Shown here piece by piece: positions 32,963 to 42,231 of a stretch of 64,000 bases of DNA; positions within the stretch are counted from its first letter, which is position 1; every line of letters begins with the position of its first letter. The DNA is from Planomonospora sp. ID67723. Lineage in GTDB: Bacteria > Actinomycetota > Actinomycetes > Streptosporangiales > Streptosporangiaceae. A program made the translations under genes and the position numbers. The notes beneath the pieces were generated by a model. It was not told the origin of the DNA. It did not search any database and saw nothing but the letters and a program-made list of their open reading frames with translations. The stretch covers positions 930,001-994,000 of the forward strand of contig NZ_JABTEZ010000002.1 of NCBI RefSeq assembly GCF_015711605.1, read 5' to 3'.

Positions 32963-35900
32963 TCAGGCCAGGACGACCCGGTTGCGGCCGGACTCCTTCG
33001 CCCGGTACAGGGCGTGGTCGGCGCGGGCCAGCAGGGTGTCCAGCCTGTCGTCGGCGGGGCCCAGCTCGGCCACGCCGACACTGATCGTCACCTTGACCGG
33101 TCCCGCCCGGGTGGGGATCGGCTTGGAGGCGATCGCGGCGCGCATCCGCTCGGCCACCAGAGGTTCCTCTCCCTGGTGCTCGGGCAGGATCGCCGCGAAC
33201 TCCTCGCCGCCGTACCGGCCCAGGACGTCGGAGTCGCGGACGCTGGCGCCGAGCCTGCGGGCGACCTCCCGGATGACGTCGTCACCGGCGCCGTGCCCGT
33301 AGGTGTCGTTGACCTGCTTGAAGTGGTCGATGTCCAGCATGATCGCGGTGAGCTCCCGCCGGTTGCGCCGCGCGACGTTGACGAGCGTCTCCGCCAGGCC
33401 GTGGAAGTGCCGCCGGTTGGCCACCCCGGTGAGCCCGTCGGTGGTCGCCAGCTCCTGCACCTGGGTGAACAGCCGGGCGTTCTCGTAGGCGCTGACGCCC
33501 TGGCTGGACAGGGCGGCGGCCACCTCGCGGCAGGCGTCGTCGAATCCGGAGCCGACCAGGACCACCACGCCGATCAGCTGGTCCCGGGCCACCAGCGGGA
33601 CGGTGAGAGCGGCCGGCGCCGTTCCCACCAGCCCGTCCAGCCCGTCCGGCACCGTTCCCACCGTCGGCACGCCGCCCTTCACCGCGGCGGCGAGCCCGGC
33701 GGCCGAGGCCTGAGCGCCGGTCAGGCCGAGCTGCGCGCCGAGACGGTCGTCGCCGACGGCGCCGCTCACCGCGACCACGGTGAACAGGTCGGCGTCGGCT
33801 CGCAGCAGGCAGCCGCCCGCCGCACCGGACTGCTCGGCCAGCGTGCGGAAGAGCCGGTCGAGGACCTGGCCCGGGTCGAGCAGTGCGCTCAGCTCGGCGA
33901 GGCTGGTGCGCAGCAGCTCCGCCACCTCCTGCTGCCGGCGTGCGGTGCGCACCACCGCGTCCAGCTGGGCGGCACGCGCGGTCTCGAGCGCCACCGCGAC
34001 ATGGCTCACCACGGCGGTGAGCACGCCGGCGTCGGCCTCGGTGAAGATGCCCCGCGCCAGCCTGCTGTCCAGGTAGACCACTCCGGTCAGCCGGCCCTTG
34101 AGCAGGACGGGGGCGACGATGATGCTCCGCAGCCCGTGCGCCACCGCGCTCTGGGAGCCGAGCGCCGCGCCCTGCTCGGTGCCGGTGACGACCACGGCCT
34201 GCCCGGTCTCGCGCACCCGATCGATCAGCGTGGAGCCGTAGTCGGTCACCACGTCCAGGTCGTCGCCGGCGGCGTCGCGCCCGGAGAAACGGCGCAGCTC
34301 GCCGTCGTCGTCCACCATGAACAGCAGGGCCCGTTCGGCGCCGAGGATGCGCAGCGTCTCGTCGAGCGCGACCCGGGCCAGCTCGTCGGGATCGAGCACC
34401 GTCGCCGCGGCCGCACTGACCTGCTGCAGCGCCTCCAGCCGCCGGTTGCTGCGTGGGTCGCCGGTCGGGGTCGCGGTCGCGGTTCCGGTCCCCGGATCGG
34501 CGTGCGCGTACCACCGGCCGGTGCCCGCCACGTCGATCCCGAACTCCGCCCGCACCGCGCGGGCGCGGTGTTCCCAGCCGTAGGTCTCGGCGAGCTGGAA
34601 GGCGTAGCGCGCCTGCCGCTCGGCCTCGGCGTCGTGGCCGAGGCGGCGCAGGGCGCGGGCCTGGACCCGTGCCACGTCGAAACCGATCACCGGGGCGTCC
34701 AGCGGCCAGGACCGGCGCTGGGTGCGCTCCGCCAGCCTGATCGCGGCCTCCGGCCGGCCGGACTGCTCCAGGAGAGCCGCCCTGGTCAGCTGGTGGACAG
34801 CCTTGATCAGCGGTGTGCGGGTGACGCGCCCCAGCTCGCGCACCGCCTGCCGTACGGCGGCCAGCCGGGCCGGGCGGTCGGCGGCGTCGGCCAGGCGACA
34901 CTGGGCCAGCCTTCCCACCGCCTTGAACACGTAGAACCAGTGGTGGAACAGGGCGGTCCTGGCCCTGGACAGGTTCAGCGCCTCGAACTCCGCGATCGCC
35001 GCCTCGAACGGCGCTCCGAACTCGCCCTGCTCCACGAGGGCGCACATCTGTGCGACCACGATGTTGGCACGCTGCTCGGGAACGGTGTCTGCGGTCACGG
35101 CCTCGCGGATCGCGGCGAGCGTCCGCGCCGCCTCGGCGGGTCGTCCCTGCAGGGCGGCGGTCATCACGCCGAGCAGCGAGAAGTAGTCGGTGGTGTACAT
35201 GGCCGCGCCGGACGGCAGCAGCGACAGGCCCCGCCGGTACGCCGCGTGGGACTTGTCGACGTAGCCGCGCAGCAGCTGGCGGATGCCGATCCAGCCGTAG
35301 CTCATCAGGAACTGCGGCGGATCGAGCCAGCGCGCGTGGCGGTGGATCGACTGCTCCCAGTCCCGGCCGTCGTTGGCGCCCGAGACGTACTCCGACATGC
35401 CGCGCAACCAGTCGACGTAGGCGGTCAGGGCCGGATCCGCGACGGCGCGGGCGGCCTCGGCCGCCAGATCGGCGCAGCGCCGTCCCGACCGCCGCAGTTT
35501 CACCAGGCTCAGCAGGTAGCCGAGGATGCCGTAGGCCCGCGCGTAGGCCGGGCCCGGGCCCAGCCGGTTCACCAGGTACAGCGACTGCAGTGTGAACATC
35601 ATGGAGCGGCCGAGCCACTGGATCGTCGCGGCGCCGTACGCGGCGCCGTGCAGCAGCGCCGCCCGGCGCTCAACGTCGGCCCGGTCCTGCTCACGCACAC
35701 CGCCGGAGCCGATGCCGGTCCGGCGGATGAGCGCGGCAAGGATCCCGCCGCCCAGCGTGGACGGCAGCAGCGCCGCCCGGCGCCGTGGAAGCGGATGGCC
35801 CAGCTCGGCCAGGGCACGGGTGGTCGCCTGGATCGCGGCCGCGCCCGCGAAGGCCGCGTGCTCCAGCTCGGCGATGGTGCTCCAGAGCTCGGCCCGGGCG

Positions 35901-38227
35901 GTCGGTTCGGCCTCGGCGGCCAAGGCGGCGTGGAGCTGCACGCGGGCGTCGTCGAATCGGCCGGTGCGCAGGTACCCGCGGGCCAGCGCGTGGATGACGC
36001 CGGTCGGCAGGGTGAGCCCGGCGCGGGAGGCGGCTTCGCGGGCCCGCTCCAGGTGCTCGACGGCGTCGGCCGGCGCCCGGTCGGTGAGGGCCTGGCGGCC
36101 GGCGGCCACCGCGCTGTGGTAGATCGTCTCGGGGCCGACGTCCGGCCCGCCGCGTGCGTAGTGGTACGCCACGGCGTACGCGTGCGGGACGTCACGCGCC
36201 TCCGGGGCCAGTGCCTCCAGCGCCTCGGCGATCCGCCGGTGCAGCCGTCCGGCCTCACCGATGTCGAGGTCGGCCAGGAGCGCGTCGCGCAGCGCGGGGT
36301 GGACGAACGTGTACCGCCCGCCCTGCCCGTTCCCGATCAGGCGACGCTCCAACGCGGCACCGACGGCCGCGGCGACCGCCTCCGCGGGCATCCCGCTCGC
36401 GGCGGTGACGACATCGAACCGGAACCGGACGCCGACCACCGCCGCGACGGCCAGCGCGGCGCGGTGCTGCGGGGCGAGCCCGTCCAGCCGCGTCACCACC
36501 GGCTCCCGGCCGTCACCGGTCGGCGTCTCGTGCAGCCGGTCCGCGTCGAACTGCCAGCCGCCCCAGTGCGGCGCCAGCAGCCCGCGGTCGGTCAGGTCCC
36601 GCAGGTACTCGACCGCGGCGAGCGGCAGGCCGCCGCTGCGTGCGGCCACGTGGGCGGCCAGCTCGGCGGAGACGGCGGCTCCAGGCAGCCGGGACGCCGC
36701 CAGAGCGGCCACTTCCGGCTCGGTGAGAGGGGAGATCGCCACCGTGGTGTCCAGCGCGGTCCCGCAGGCGGCCCTCAGCGCCGCCAGGTCCGCCCCGTCA
36801 GGAGCGGTCAGGACCACCAGCAGGGGAGTCCGCGCCAGATGGGCGGCGAGCGCGGCCAGCACCCGGTGACCGGCCGTGTCGAGCCAGTGTGCGTCGTCCA
36901 GCACGACGAGGCCGCCGCCGTGCTGCCGGGCCAGTTCGGCGAGGAAGACCGCGACCGCGGCGGCCAGCGGCTCGTCACGGCCGTCGGAGGGGCTCTGCGG
37001 TACGTCGCCCAGCAGCTCGGAGAAGGCGGGAAAGGCCGTCCGCACCAGGGCGGCCCCGGCGGTTCCGGCGGCGCGGCGCAGCCGGGCCCGGGCGGTGTCC
37101 CGCTCGGCGGGAACGAGCCCGTCCACGTGGGCCAGATACCGTTCCGCCGCGGCCCGGGCCGTGGACATCGGGGCCTCGACGTCCGGTGTGCAGCGGGCGT
37201 GCAGCACCAGCCTGTCTCCGGCGGGGAGCTCGCACATCTCGGCCACGAGGCGGCTGCGGCCCGCGCCGGCCGGTCCGCGCACCAGCACCATCCCGCCCGC
37301 ACCCGCCTGGGCGGCCCGCAGCCGGGAGGCCAGGGCGGCCAGCTCGCGGTCCCGCCCCACCAGGGGAAGCTCGGCCGGCGGCGGCTCGGAGACGGTGTCC
37401 CCGGCGCAGTGGTACAGGGCCTGGAGCAGGTCCCGCGCGTCCCGGAACCGGTCGTCCGGGTCCTTGGCCAGCAACCGTGCGACGACGGCGGCGAGTCCCG
37501 GGCTGATCTCCGGCCGCAGGGACCGGACATCCGGGGCGGTGGCGACGGTGTGCAGGCGCAGCAGTTCGCCAACGCTCGCCGCCGAGAACGGCGGCTGCCC
37601 GGTCAGGCACTCGAACAGCACGACGCCCAGGGAGTACAGGTCCGAACGGCCGTCCACCGGCTGCTTCAGCGTGCCGCTCTGTTCGGGCGCGGTGTAGGCG
37701 AACGTGCCGACCGCGGTGTGCTCGGCTCCCGGCTCACCGCCCCTCGCCGCCAGCCCGAAGTCGACGAGGACGGCCGGCCCTCCGTCGGGGACGACGATGT
37801 TCTGCGGCTTGATGTCGCGGTGCACCAGACCGGCGCGGTGGGCCGCGGCGAGCGCCCCGGCCAGCTCGGCCCCGAGCCTGACGGTGCGGGACTCGGACAG
37901 CGGGCCGTCGACGAGCAGGTCGGCGAGCGGGCGGCCGGACACCAGTTCGGTGACGAGCGCGGCACGGCCGTCGTAGAACCCGGTGGCGCAGGCCCGCACG
38001 ATGCCGGGATGGTCGACGCTGGCCAGTAACGCCGCCTCCCGCCGGAAGGCGAGCAGGACGGCGGCCTCGTCGGCGGCGTCGCACTGCCGTTTGACCGCAT
38101 AACGCCGGTCGCCGCGGCGCATCACCTGGACGGCGGTGTGCGCACCGCGGCCCAGCCGCCCCTCCGGCACCAGGCCGGTGAGCTCCGTCGCAGCAGACTG
38201 GAGAGTCGGCGCGTCCTCTGCCGCCAC
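32963..38227 (-). CDS. Giant Ser/Thr kinase - ATPase - TPR - GAF - GAF - GGDEF fusion protein
   Basis: 1754 residues. Kinase domain about 18-275 with Lys46, HRDIKPQN at 136-143, DFG at 156-158 and APE at 180-182, all intact. An AAA/LuxR-LAL type ATPase follows (about 286-640): Walker A GPAGAGRS at 318-325 has Arg instead of the usual Lys; Walker B is LVVLDDAHW. Helical TPR-like region about 650-1290. Two GAF domains (about 1330-1480 and 1490-1590). The C-terminal diguanylate cyclase has DIDHFKQVND, active-site GGEEF at 1673-1677 and the inhibitory RxxD (RDSD 1664-1667). Start GTG at 38227 with GAGGTGG upstream. PknK-like in its first half. Divergent from a GGDEF/EAL gene; probably both respond to the same signal. 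Confidence 0.9.
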   Translation of the reverse strand: MAAEDAPTLQSAATELTGLVPEGRLGRGAHTAVQVMRRGDRRYAVKRQCDAADEAAVLLAFRREAALLASVDHPGIVRACATGFYDGRAALVTELVSGRPLADLLVDGPLSESRTVRLGAELAGALAAAHRAGLVHRDIKPQNIVVPDGGPAVLVDFGLAARGGEPGAEHTAVGTFAYTAPEQSGTLKQPVDGRSDLYSLGVVLFECLTGQPPFSAASVGELLRLHTVATAPDVRSLRPEISPGLAAVVARLLAKDPDDRFRDARDLLQALYHCAGDTVSEPPPAELPLVGRDRELAALASRLRAAQAGAGGMVLVRGPAGAGRSRLVAEMCELPAGDRLVLHARCTPDVEAPMSTARAAAERYLAHVDGLVPAERDTARARLRRAAGTAGAALVRTAFPAFSELLGDVPQSPSDGRDEPLAAAVAVFLAELARQHGGGLVVLDDAHWLDTAGHRVLAALAAHLARTPLLVVLTAPDGADLAALRAACGTALDTTVAISPLTEPEVAALAASRLPGAAVSAELAAHVAARSGGLPLAAVEYLRDLTDRGLLAPHWGGWQFDADRLHETPTGDGREPVVTRLDGLAPQHRAALAVAAVVGVRFRFDVVTAASGMPAEAVAAAVGAALERRLIGNGQGGRYTFVHPALRDALLADLDIGEAGRLHRRIAEALEALAPEARDVPHAYAVAYHYARGGPDVGPETIYHSAVAAGRQALTDRAPADAVEHLERAREAASRAGLTLPTGVIHALARGYLRTGRFDDARVQLHAALAAEAEPTARAELWSTIAELEHAAFAGAAAIQATTRALAELGHPLPRRRAALLPSTLGGGILAALIRRTGIGSGGVREQDRADVERRAALLHGAAYGAATIQWLGRSMMFTLQSLYLVNRLGPGPAYARAYGILGYLLSLVKLRRSGRRCADLAAEAARAVADPALTAYVDWLRGMSEYVSGANDGRDWEQSIHRHARWLDPPQFLMSYGWIGIRQLLRGYVDKSHAAYRRGLSLLPSGAAMYTTDYFSLLGVMTAALQGRPAEAARTLAAIREAVTADTVPEQRANIVVAQMCALVEQGEFGAPFEAAIAEFEALNLSRARTALFHHWFYVFKAVGRLAQCRLADAADRPARLAAVRQAVRELGRVTRTPLIKAVHQLTRAALLEQSGRPEAAIRLAERTQRRSWPLDAPVIGFDVARVQARALRRLGHDAEAERQARYAFQLAETYGWEHRARAVRAEFGIDVAGTGRWYAHADPGTGTATATPTGDPRSNRRLEALQQVSAAAATVLDPDELARVALDETLRILGAERALLFMVDDDGELRRFSGRDAAGDDLDVVTDYGSTLIDRVRETGQAVVVTGTEQGAALGSQSAVAHGLRSIIVAPVLLKGRLTGVVYLDSRLARGIFTEADAGVLTAVVSHVAVALETARAAQLDAVVRTARRQQEVAELLRTSLAELSALLDPGQVLDRLFRTLAEQSGAAGGCLLRADADLFTVVAVSGAVGDDRLGAQLGLTGAQASAAGLAAAVKGGVPTVGTVPDGLDGLVGTAPAALTVPLVARDQLIGVVVLVGSGFDDACREVAAALSSQGVSAYENARLFTQVQELATTDGLTGVANRRHFHGLAETLVNVARRNRRELTAIMLDIDHFKQVNDTYGHGAGDDVIREVARRLGASVRDSDVLGRYGGEEFAAILPEHQGEEPLVAERMRAAIASKPIPTRAGPVKVTISVGVAELGPADDRLDTLLARADHALYRAKESGRNRVVLA

Positions 38228-38427
38228 TTCGCCACCTCGCGTTCTCTGGTCTCCCCGGCGCCATCGGCGGGCGGACGCCGGATCTGAGAGGTCTGCCGGA
38301 AAGACGGCCGGCGGCGGAGCACATTTCTCGCGCCGGCCGGATGCTCCGTCGGCGGAACCCTCAACTCGCGTCTCGTTCCGTCGATGAGTCGCCTGAAGGA
38401 CTCAGATCTACAAGATGGGGGCGTCCC

Positions 38428-40743
38428 GTGGTGGAACAGCGTCTTGTCGCCGTGGTTCGGAACTCCCGCACGTACGGTGGCCCGCTGGTTGTCTGTCTCG
38501 CGTACTTGGTGACAGCGGTGGCGTTCGCCGCCGTACCGGCCTCGGCCTTCCACGGCGTCGTCGCCCCGCTCGGCCTGCTGCCGGGCGCCGTGGCCGCCGT
38601 GGGGTTCGGGGTACGGGCCGCCACGTACCGTGCGCTGGACCGCGGAGTCCGGCGGGCGTGGGCGTTCATCGCACTGGGCGTACCGGCGCTGGCGGTGTCC
38701 GTCGCCGCTTCCGCGGCCGCCGGCATGACGGTGGACGCGGCCCCGGGAGTCGCGGCTCGCGTGGTGTTCGTGCTGGTGACTCTGACCGGGCTGCTGATGT
38801 TCCCCGCACGGGACAGGACCAGGAAAGAGGCGTACAAGAACGCCCTGGACGTGGTGGCGGTGATGGCCGCCACCTTCATGATCACCTGGTACCTGGTGCT
38901 CGGACCGATCGTCTCCACCCATGAGCTGCCGCCGCTGCGGGCGGCCGCGACGGTGGGGTACCCGCTGGCGGACCTGGTGGTGATCGCCGGCGCTGCCATG
39001 GTGCTGCTCCGCGGCACGGTCTTCGACCGCAGGCCCCTGCTGCTGCTCATCGCCGGGCTGGTCGCGCTGACGGTCGGCGACGGCTATCTGGGCTACTCGG
39101 AGGCCGCGGGCGGCGCGTCCGTGTGGCAGCCGGCCTGCTGGCTGACCGTGTTCTACCTGATGGCCCTGGCCGCGGCCGAGCAGTGCCGGCTGGCGGGCTC
39201 GCCGCGCGGCACGGCCCAGGAGCCGTCGCCGAGCCGCACTGGCTGGCTGCCGTACCTGGCCACCGGCATGGGGTGCCTGCTGCTGATCGTCGCCTCCTGG
39301 CAGACCGACCTGTCCTCGTGGACGGGTCTGGTCGCCGGTGGCGCCGTGGTCACCGCGACGGTCACCGTACGCCAGTTCGTCGTGCTGCGCGAGAACCACG
39401 ATCTCGCCGTCACCGACGCCCTCACCGGCCTGTCGAACCGGACCCAGCTCCACATCCACCTGGCGCGCGCGCTGCACCGGGCGCACGGCGGCGTCGAGGT
39501 GGCGGTGCTGCAGCTCAACCTGAACGGCCTCAAGCAGATCAACGACAACTACGGGCAGGAGACCGGCGACGCCGTGCTGGTCGCCGTCTCCGACATCCTC
39601 AGGGGCAACGTCCGCGACTCCGACACCGTCGCCCGGCTCGGCGGGGACGAGTTCGCCATCGTCCTCACCAGCGGCGGCGCCGACGGAGCGATCACCGTCG
39701 CCGAGCGCGTCATCGCCGCCATGGACCAGCCGATCGCCGTCGCCGGCCGGCACCTGTCCATCGGCGCCGGAATCGGCATCGTCGTCTCCGGCGGCGACCA
39801 GGACGGGCCGCAGGAGGTCTCGCGCGTCCTGCACCAGGCCGGGATGGCCATGGTCGCGGCCAAGAAGAAGCCGGTCAGCGCCTGGGAGCTCTTCGCCGAC
39901 GACCTGGAGCGGAAGGAGAGCGAGAGCGCCGAGCTCCGGTGCGCCCTGAACACCGTCATCGAGGACGGGCACCTGCGCCTGCAGTACCAGCCCATCGTCA
40001 ACCTCGTCAACGGCGAGCTGACCGGGGTGGAGGCCCTGATCCGCTGGGAGCACCCCGTCCGCGGGATGATCTCGCCGCTGGAGTTCATCCCGCTGGCCGA
40101 GCGCACCGGAGCCATCACGAAGATCGGCCTGTGGGTGCTGCGCACCGCCTGCGAGCAGGTCCTGCAGTGGCGGGAGAAGCTCCCGCGCGACCGCCAGTTC
40201 TACCTCAGCGTGAACCTCTCCCCGCGCCAGCTGGAGCAGCAGTCGCTGGCCGAGGACGTGGCCGCCATCCTCACCCAGACCGGGTTCGCCCCCGGCGACC
40301 TCGTCATGGAGATCACCGAGGGCGCCGTCGTGGACGACCACTCGGCCATCCCCCAGCTCGCCGCGCTGCGCGCCCAGGGCATCCGGATCGCCCTGGACGA
40401 CTTCGGCACCGGGTACTCCTCGTTGCGCTACCTCACCAAGCTCCCCGTGGACGTCCTCAAGCTCGACCGCTGCTTCGTCACCGAACTCGACGGCACCCCC
40501 GAGGGCGCCGTCGTGGCCGAGGCCGTGATCCGGCTCAGCCAGATCCTGCGCCTGGACACCGTCGCCGAAGGCATCGAGCACCCCGCCCAGCTGACCGAGC
40601 TGGCCACCCTCGGCTGCCACAAGGGGCAGGGCTACCATTTCGCCCGGCCTCTCACGCCGGCGGCCATGGACGAGATCATCAACCAGTCGCCGCACGGCTG
40701 GCCGTGCCTGCCGCCCGCGGTGCACAAGATCGAGGCGGCGTGA
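38428..40743 (+). CDS. Membrane GGDEF/EAL protein with altered cyclase metal site
   Basis: 771 residues: about eight membrane segments (10-310), GGDEF domain (about 322-485), EAL domain (about 500-755). GGDEF at 405-409 and the RxxD (RDSD 396-399) are intact, but the metal-binding DxD of the cyclase reads NLN ([13 protein letters not shown], about 361-373). The EAL domain keeps all key residues: [37 protein letters not shown]. It is therefore more likely a c-di-GMP phosphodiesterase than a cyclase. Start GTG at 38428 with GGGGG upstream; GTG at 38431 is equivalent. Confidence 0.9.
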   Translation: MVEQRLVAVVRNSRTYGGPLVVCLAYLVTAVAFAAVPASAFHGVVAPLGLLPGAVAAVGFGVRAATYRALDRGVRRAWAFIALGVPALAVSVAASAAAGMTVDAAPGVAARVVFVLVTLTGLLMFPARDRTRKEAYKNALDVVAVMAATFMITWYLVLGPIVSTHELPPLRAAATVGYPLADLVVIAGAAMVLLRGTVFDRRPLLLLIAGLVALTVGDGYLGYSEAAGGASVWQPACWLTVFYLMALAAAEQCRLAGSPRGTAQEPSPSRTGWLPYLATGMGCLLLIVASWQTDLSSWTGLVAGGAVVTATVTVRQFVVLRENHDLAVTDALTGLSNRTQLHIHLARALHRAHGGVEVAVLQLNLNGLKQINDNYGQETGDAVLVAVSDILRGNVRDSDTVARLGGDEFAIVLTSGGADGAITVAERVIAAMDQPIAVAGRHLSIGAGIGIVVSGGDQDGPQEVSRVLHQAGMAMVAAKKKPVSAWELFADDLERKESESAELRCALNTVIEDGHLRLQYQPIVNLVNGELTGVEALIRWEHPVRGMISPLEFIPLAERTGAITKIGLWVLRTACEQVLQWREKLPRDRQFYLSVNLSPRQLEQQSLAEDVAAILTQTGFAPGDLVMEITEGAVVDDHSAIPQLAALRAQGIRIALDDFGTGYSSLRYLTKLPVDVLKLDRCFVTELDGTPEGAVVAEAVIRLSQILRLDTVAEGIEHPAQLTELATLGCHKGQGYHFARPLTPAAMDEIINQSPHGWPCLPPAVHKIEAA

Positions 40744-40888
40744 AGGGCGCGGACCTCCCGGCGGCCTGAGGCGGCCTCACCGCCCTCAGGGCTTCTCCCT
40801 TCCGGGGCCGGGACCTCCTCGCAAGGGCTCGGGCCGGGGCCCAGGGCGGTTGAGGCCGCCGGGAGCCCCGCCAATAGACTCGGGCATC

Positions 40889-41548
40889 ATGGCCGTACAG
40901 ATCTCGCCCAGCATCCTGTCCGCCGACTTCGCCCGCCTCGCCGAGGCGGCGGCGGCGGTCCCCAACGCCGACTGGCTGCACGTCGACGTCATGGACAACC
41001 ACTTCGTGCCCAACCTGACGCTCGGCCTGCCGGTCGTGGAGTCCCTGCTCAAGGCGACGTCCACGCCGCTGGACTGCCATCTCATGATCGAGGACCCGGA
41101 CCGCTGGGCCCCCGCCTACGCGGAGGCGGGGGCGGGGAGCGTGACCATCCACGCCGAGGCCGCCAAGGCCCCGGTCCGCACCCTGCGGCAGATCCGCGCC
41201 GCCGGGGCCCGCGCCGGGTTCGCGCTGAACCCGGCCACCCCCGTGGAGCCGTACGAGGACCTGCTCGGCGAGATCGACATGCTGCTGCTGATGACCGTCG
41301 AGCCCGGCTTCGGCGGGCAGAAGTTCCTCGACGTGATGCTTCCGAAGATCCGCCGGGCCCGGGCGCTCATCGAGCGGCACGGCGGCCAGGTCTGGCTCCA
41401 GGTGGACGGCGGCGTCGCGGCCGAGACCATCGAGCGCTGCGCCGAGGCGGGCGCCGACGTCTTCGTCGCGGGCAACGCCGTCTACGGCGCCGAGGACCCC
41501 GCCCGCGCGGTGGACAGCCTGCGATCCCTGGCCTCCGCCACGGCCTGA
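40889..41548 (+). CDS. rpe: Ribulose-phosphate 3-epimerase
   Basis: Interconverts ribulose-5-phosphate and xylulose-5-phosphate; 219 residues. TIM barrel with [12 protein letters not shown] at the start, [16 protein letters not shown] (metal and catalytic Asp), [12 protein letters not shown] and VDGGVAAET. In related genomes rpe follows rsmB closely; here the two c-di-GMP genes lie between. ATG at 40889. Confidence 0.95.
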   Translation: MAVQISPSILSADFARLAEAAAAVPNADWLHVDVMDNHFVPNLTLGLPVVESLLKATSTPLDCHLMIEDPDRWAPAYAEAGAGSVTIHAEAAKAPVRTLRQIRAAGARAGFALNPATPVEPYEDLLGEIDMLLLMTVEPGFGGQKFLDVMLPKIRRARALIERHGGQVWLQVDGGVAAETIERCAEAGADVFVAGNAVYGAEDPARAVDSLRSLASATA

Positions 41549-41560
41549 GCTCTCCGGCCT

Positions 41561-41591
41561 CCCGGTACGGCCGCCGCGCCGCCGTACCGGG
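41561..41591 (+). terminator. Hairpin after rpe
   Basis: Perfect 11-bp stem CCCGGTACGGC with its complement around a nine-base GC-rich loop, twelve bases after the rpe stop. No T-tract follows, so it may act as a GC-type terminator or RNA stabiliser. Confidence 0.55.
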
Positions 41592-41702
41592 ACCCGGGGC
41601 GGGAGGGCCCCCGCGTCCCGGACGGCGCTCCTTGCGCCCGTACAGGCCCCGGCCGATGCCCGGTCCCGCCGCCGCGTTATCCGACCGATACACCGGCGTT
41701 CC

Positions 41703-41726
41703 AACCCGGAGCCCGCCGACGGCGTT
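41703..41726 (+). promoter_or_regulatory. Candidate ECF-type promoter of the sigma gene
   Basis: AACC (41703-41706) and CGTT (41723-41726) separated by 16 bases fit the AAC/CGTT pattern of ECF-dependent promoters. The transcript would start only a few bases before the ATG at 41737 (nearly leaderless). Suggests autoregulation by the encoded sigma factor. Confidence 0.4.
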
Positions 41727-41736
41727 GTTCTGATAC

Positions 41737-42231
41737 ATGGACCGTTACGAGGGGTTCCACGAGTTCGTGCGCGCCCGTCAGCAATCGCTGATGCGCACGG
41801 CGTACTTGCTCACCGGGAACGCCCATCTCGCCGAAGATCTGCTGCAGACGGTCCTCATCCGGGTCGCCGCGCACTGGGCCAAGCTCGCCGGGGACGGCAA
41901 CCCAGAGGCGTACGCCCGCAAAGCCCTGGTGAACCAGACCGTCTCGTGGCGCCGACGCAAGCAGGTCGAGCTGTCCGGAGCCGAACTGCCCGAGCGAGTC
42001 GAGTCCGGACAGCCGCACGATGAGGCAACCGTTCGCCGCATCGCCCTGCACCATGCGCTGGCCCAGCTCACGCCGAAGCAGCGGGCTGTGATCGTGCTGC
42101 GCTTCTACGAGGACCGCACCGAGCATGAGACCGCGCAGCTCATGGGCGTCTCAATCGGCACCGTCAAGAGCCAGACCAACTACGCGCTGTCGAAGCTGCG
42201 CGCGCTCACCCCTGAGGAGGTGTATCGATGA
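41737..42231 (+). CDS. SigE-family ECF RNA polymerase sigma factor
   Basis: 164 residues with only region 2 (FHEFVRARQQSLMRTAYLLTG.., DLLQTVLIRVAAHW) and region 4 (LTPKQRAVIVLRFYED, helix-turn-helix VSIGTVKSQTNYALSKLR). This is the actinobacterial SigE-family (SigE_f) type. ATGA overlap with the next gene shows strict coupling, and the partner is probably its regulator. No ribosome-binding site precedes the ATG, in line with a leaderless transcript. Confidence 0.93.
   Translation: MDRYEGFHEFVRARQQSLMRTAYLLTGNAHLAEDLLQTVLIRVAAHWAKLAGDGNPEAYARKALVNQTVSWRRRKQVELSGAELPERVESGQPHDEATVRRIALHHALAQLTPKQRAVIVLRFYEDRTEHETAQLMGVSIGTVKSQTNYALSKLRALTPEEVYR

Noticed and set aside
33014-38029. 1671-codon open frame on the plus strand
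   Set aside because: Shadow of the kinase-GGDEF fusion gene on the minus strand, whose domains are all clear.
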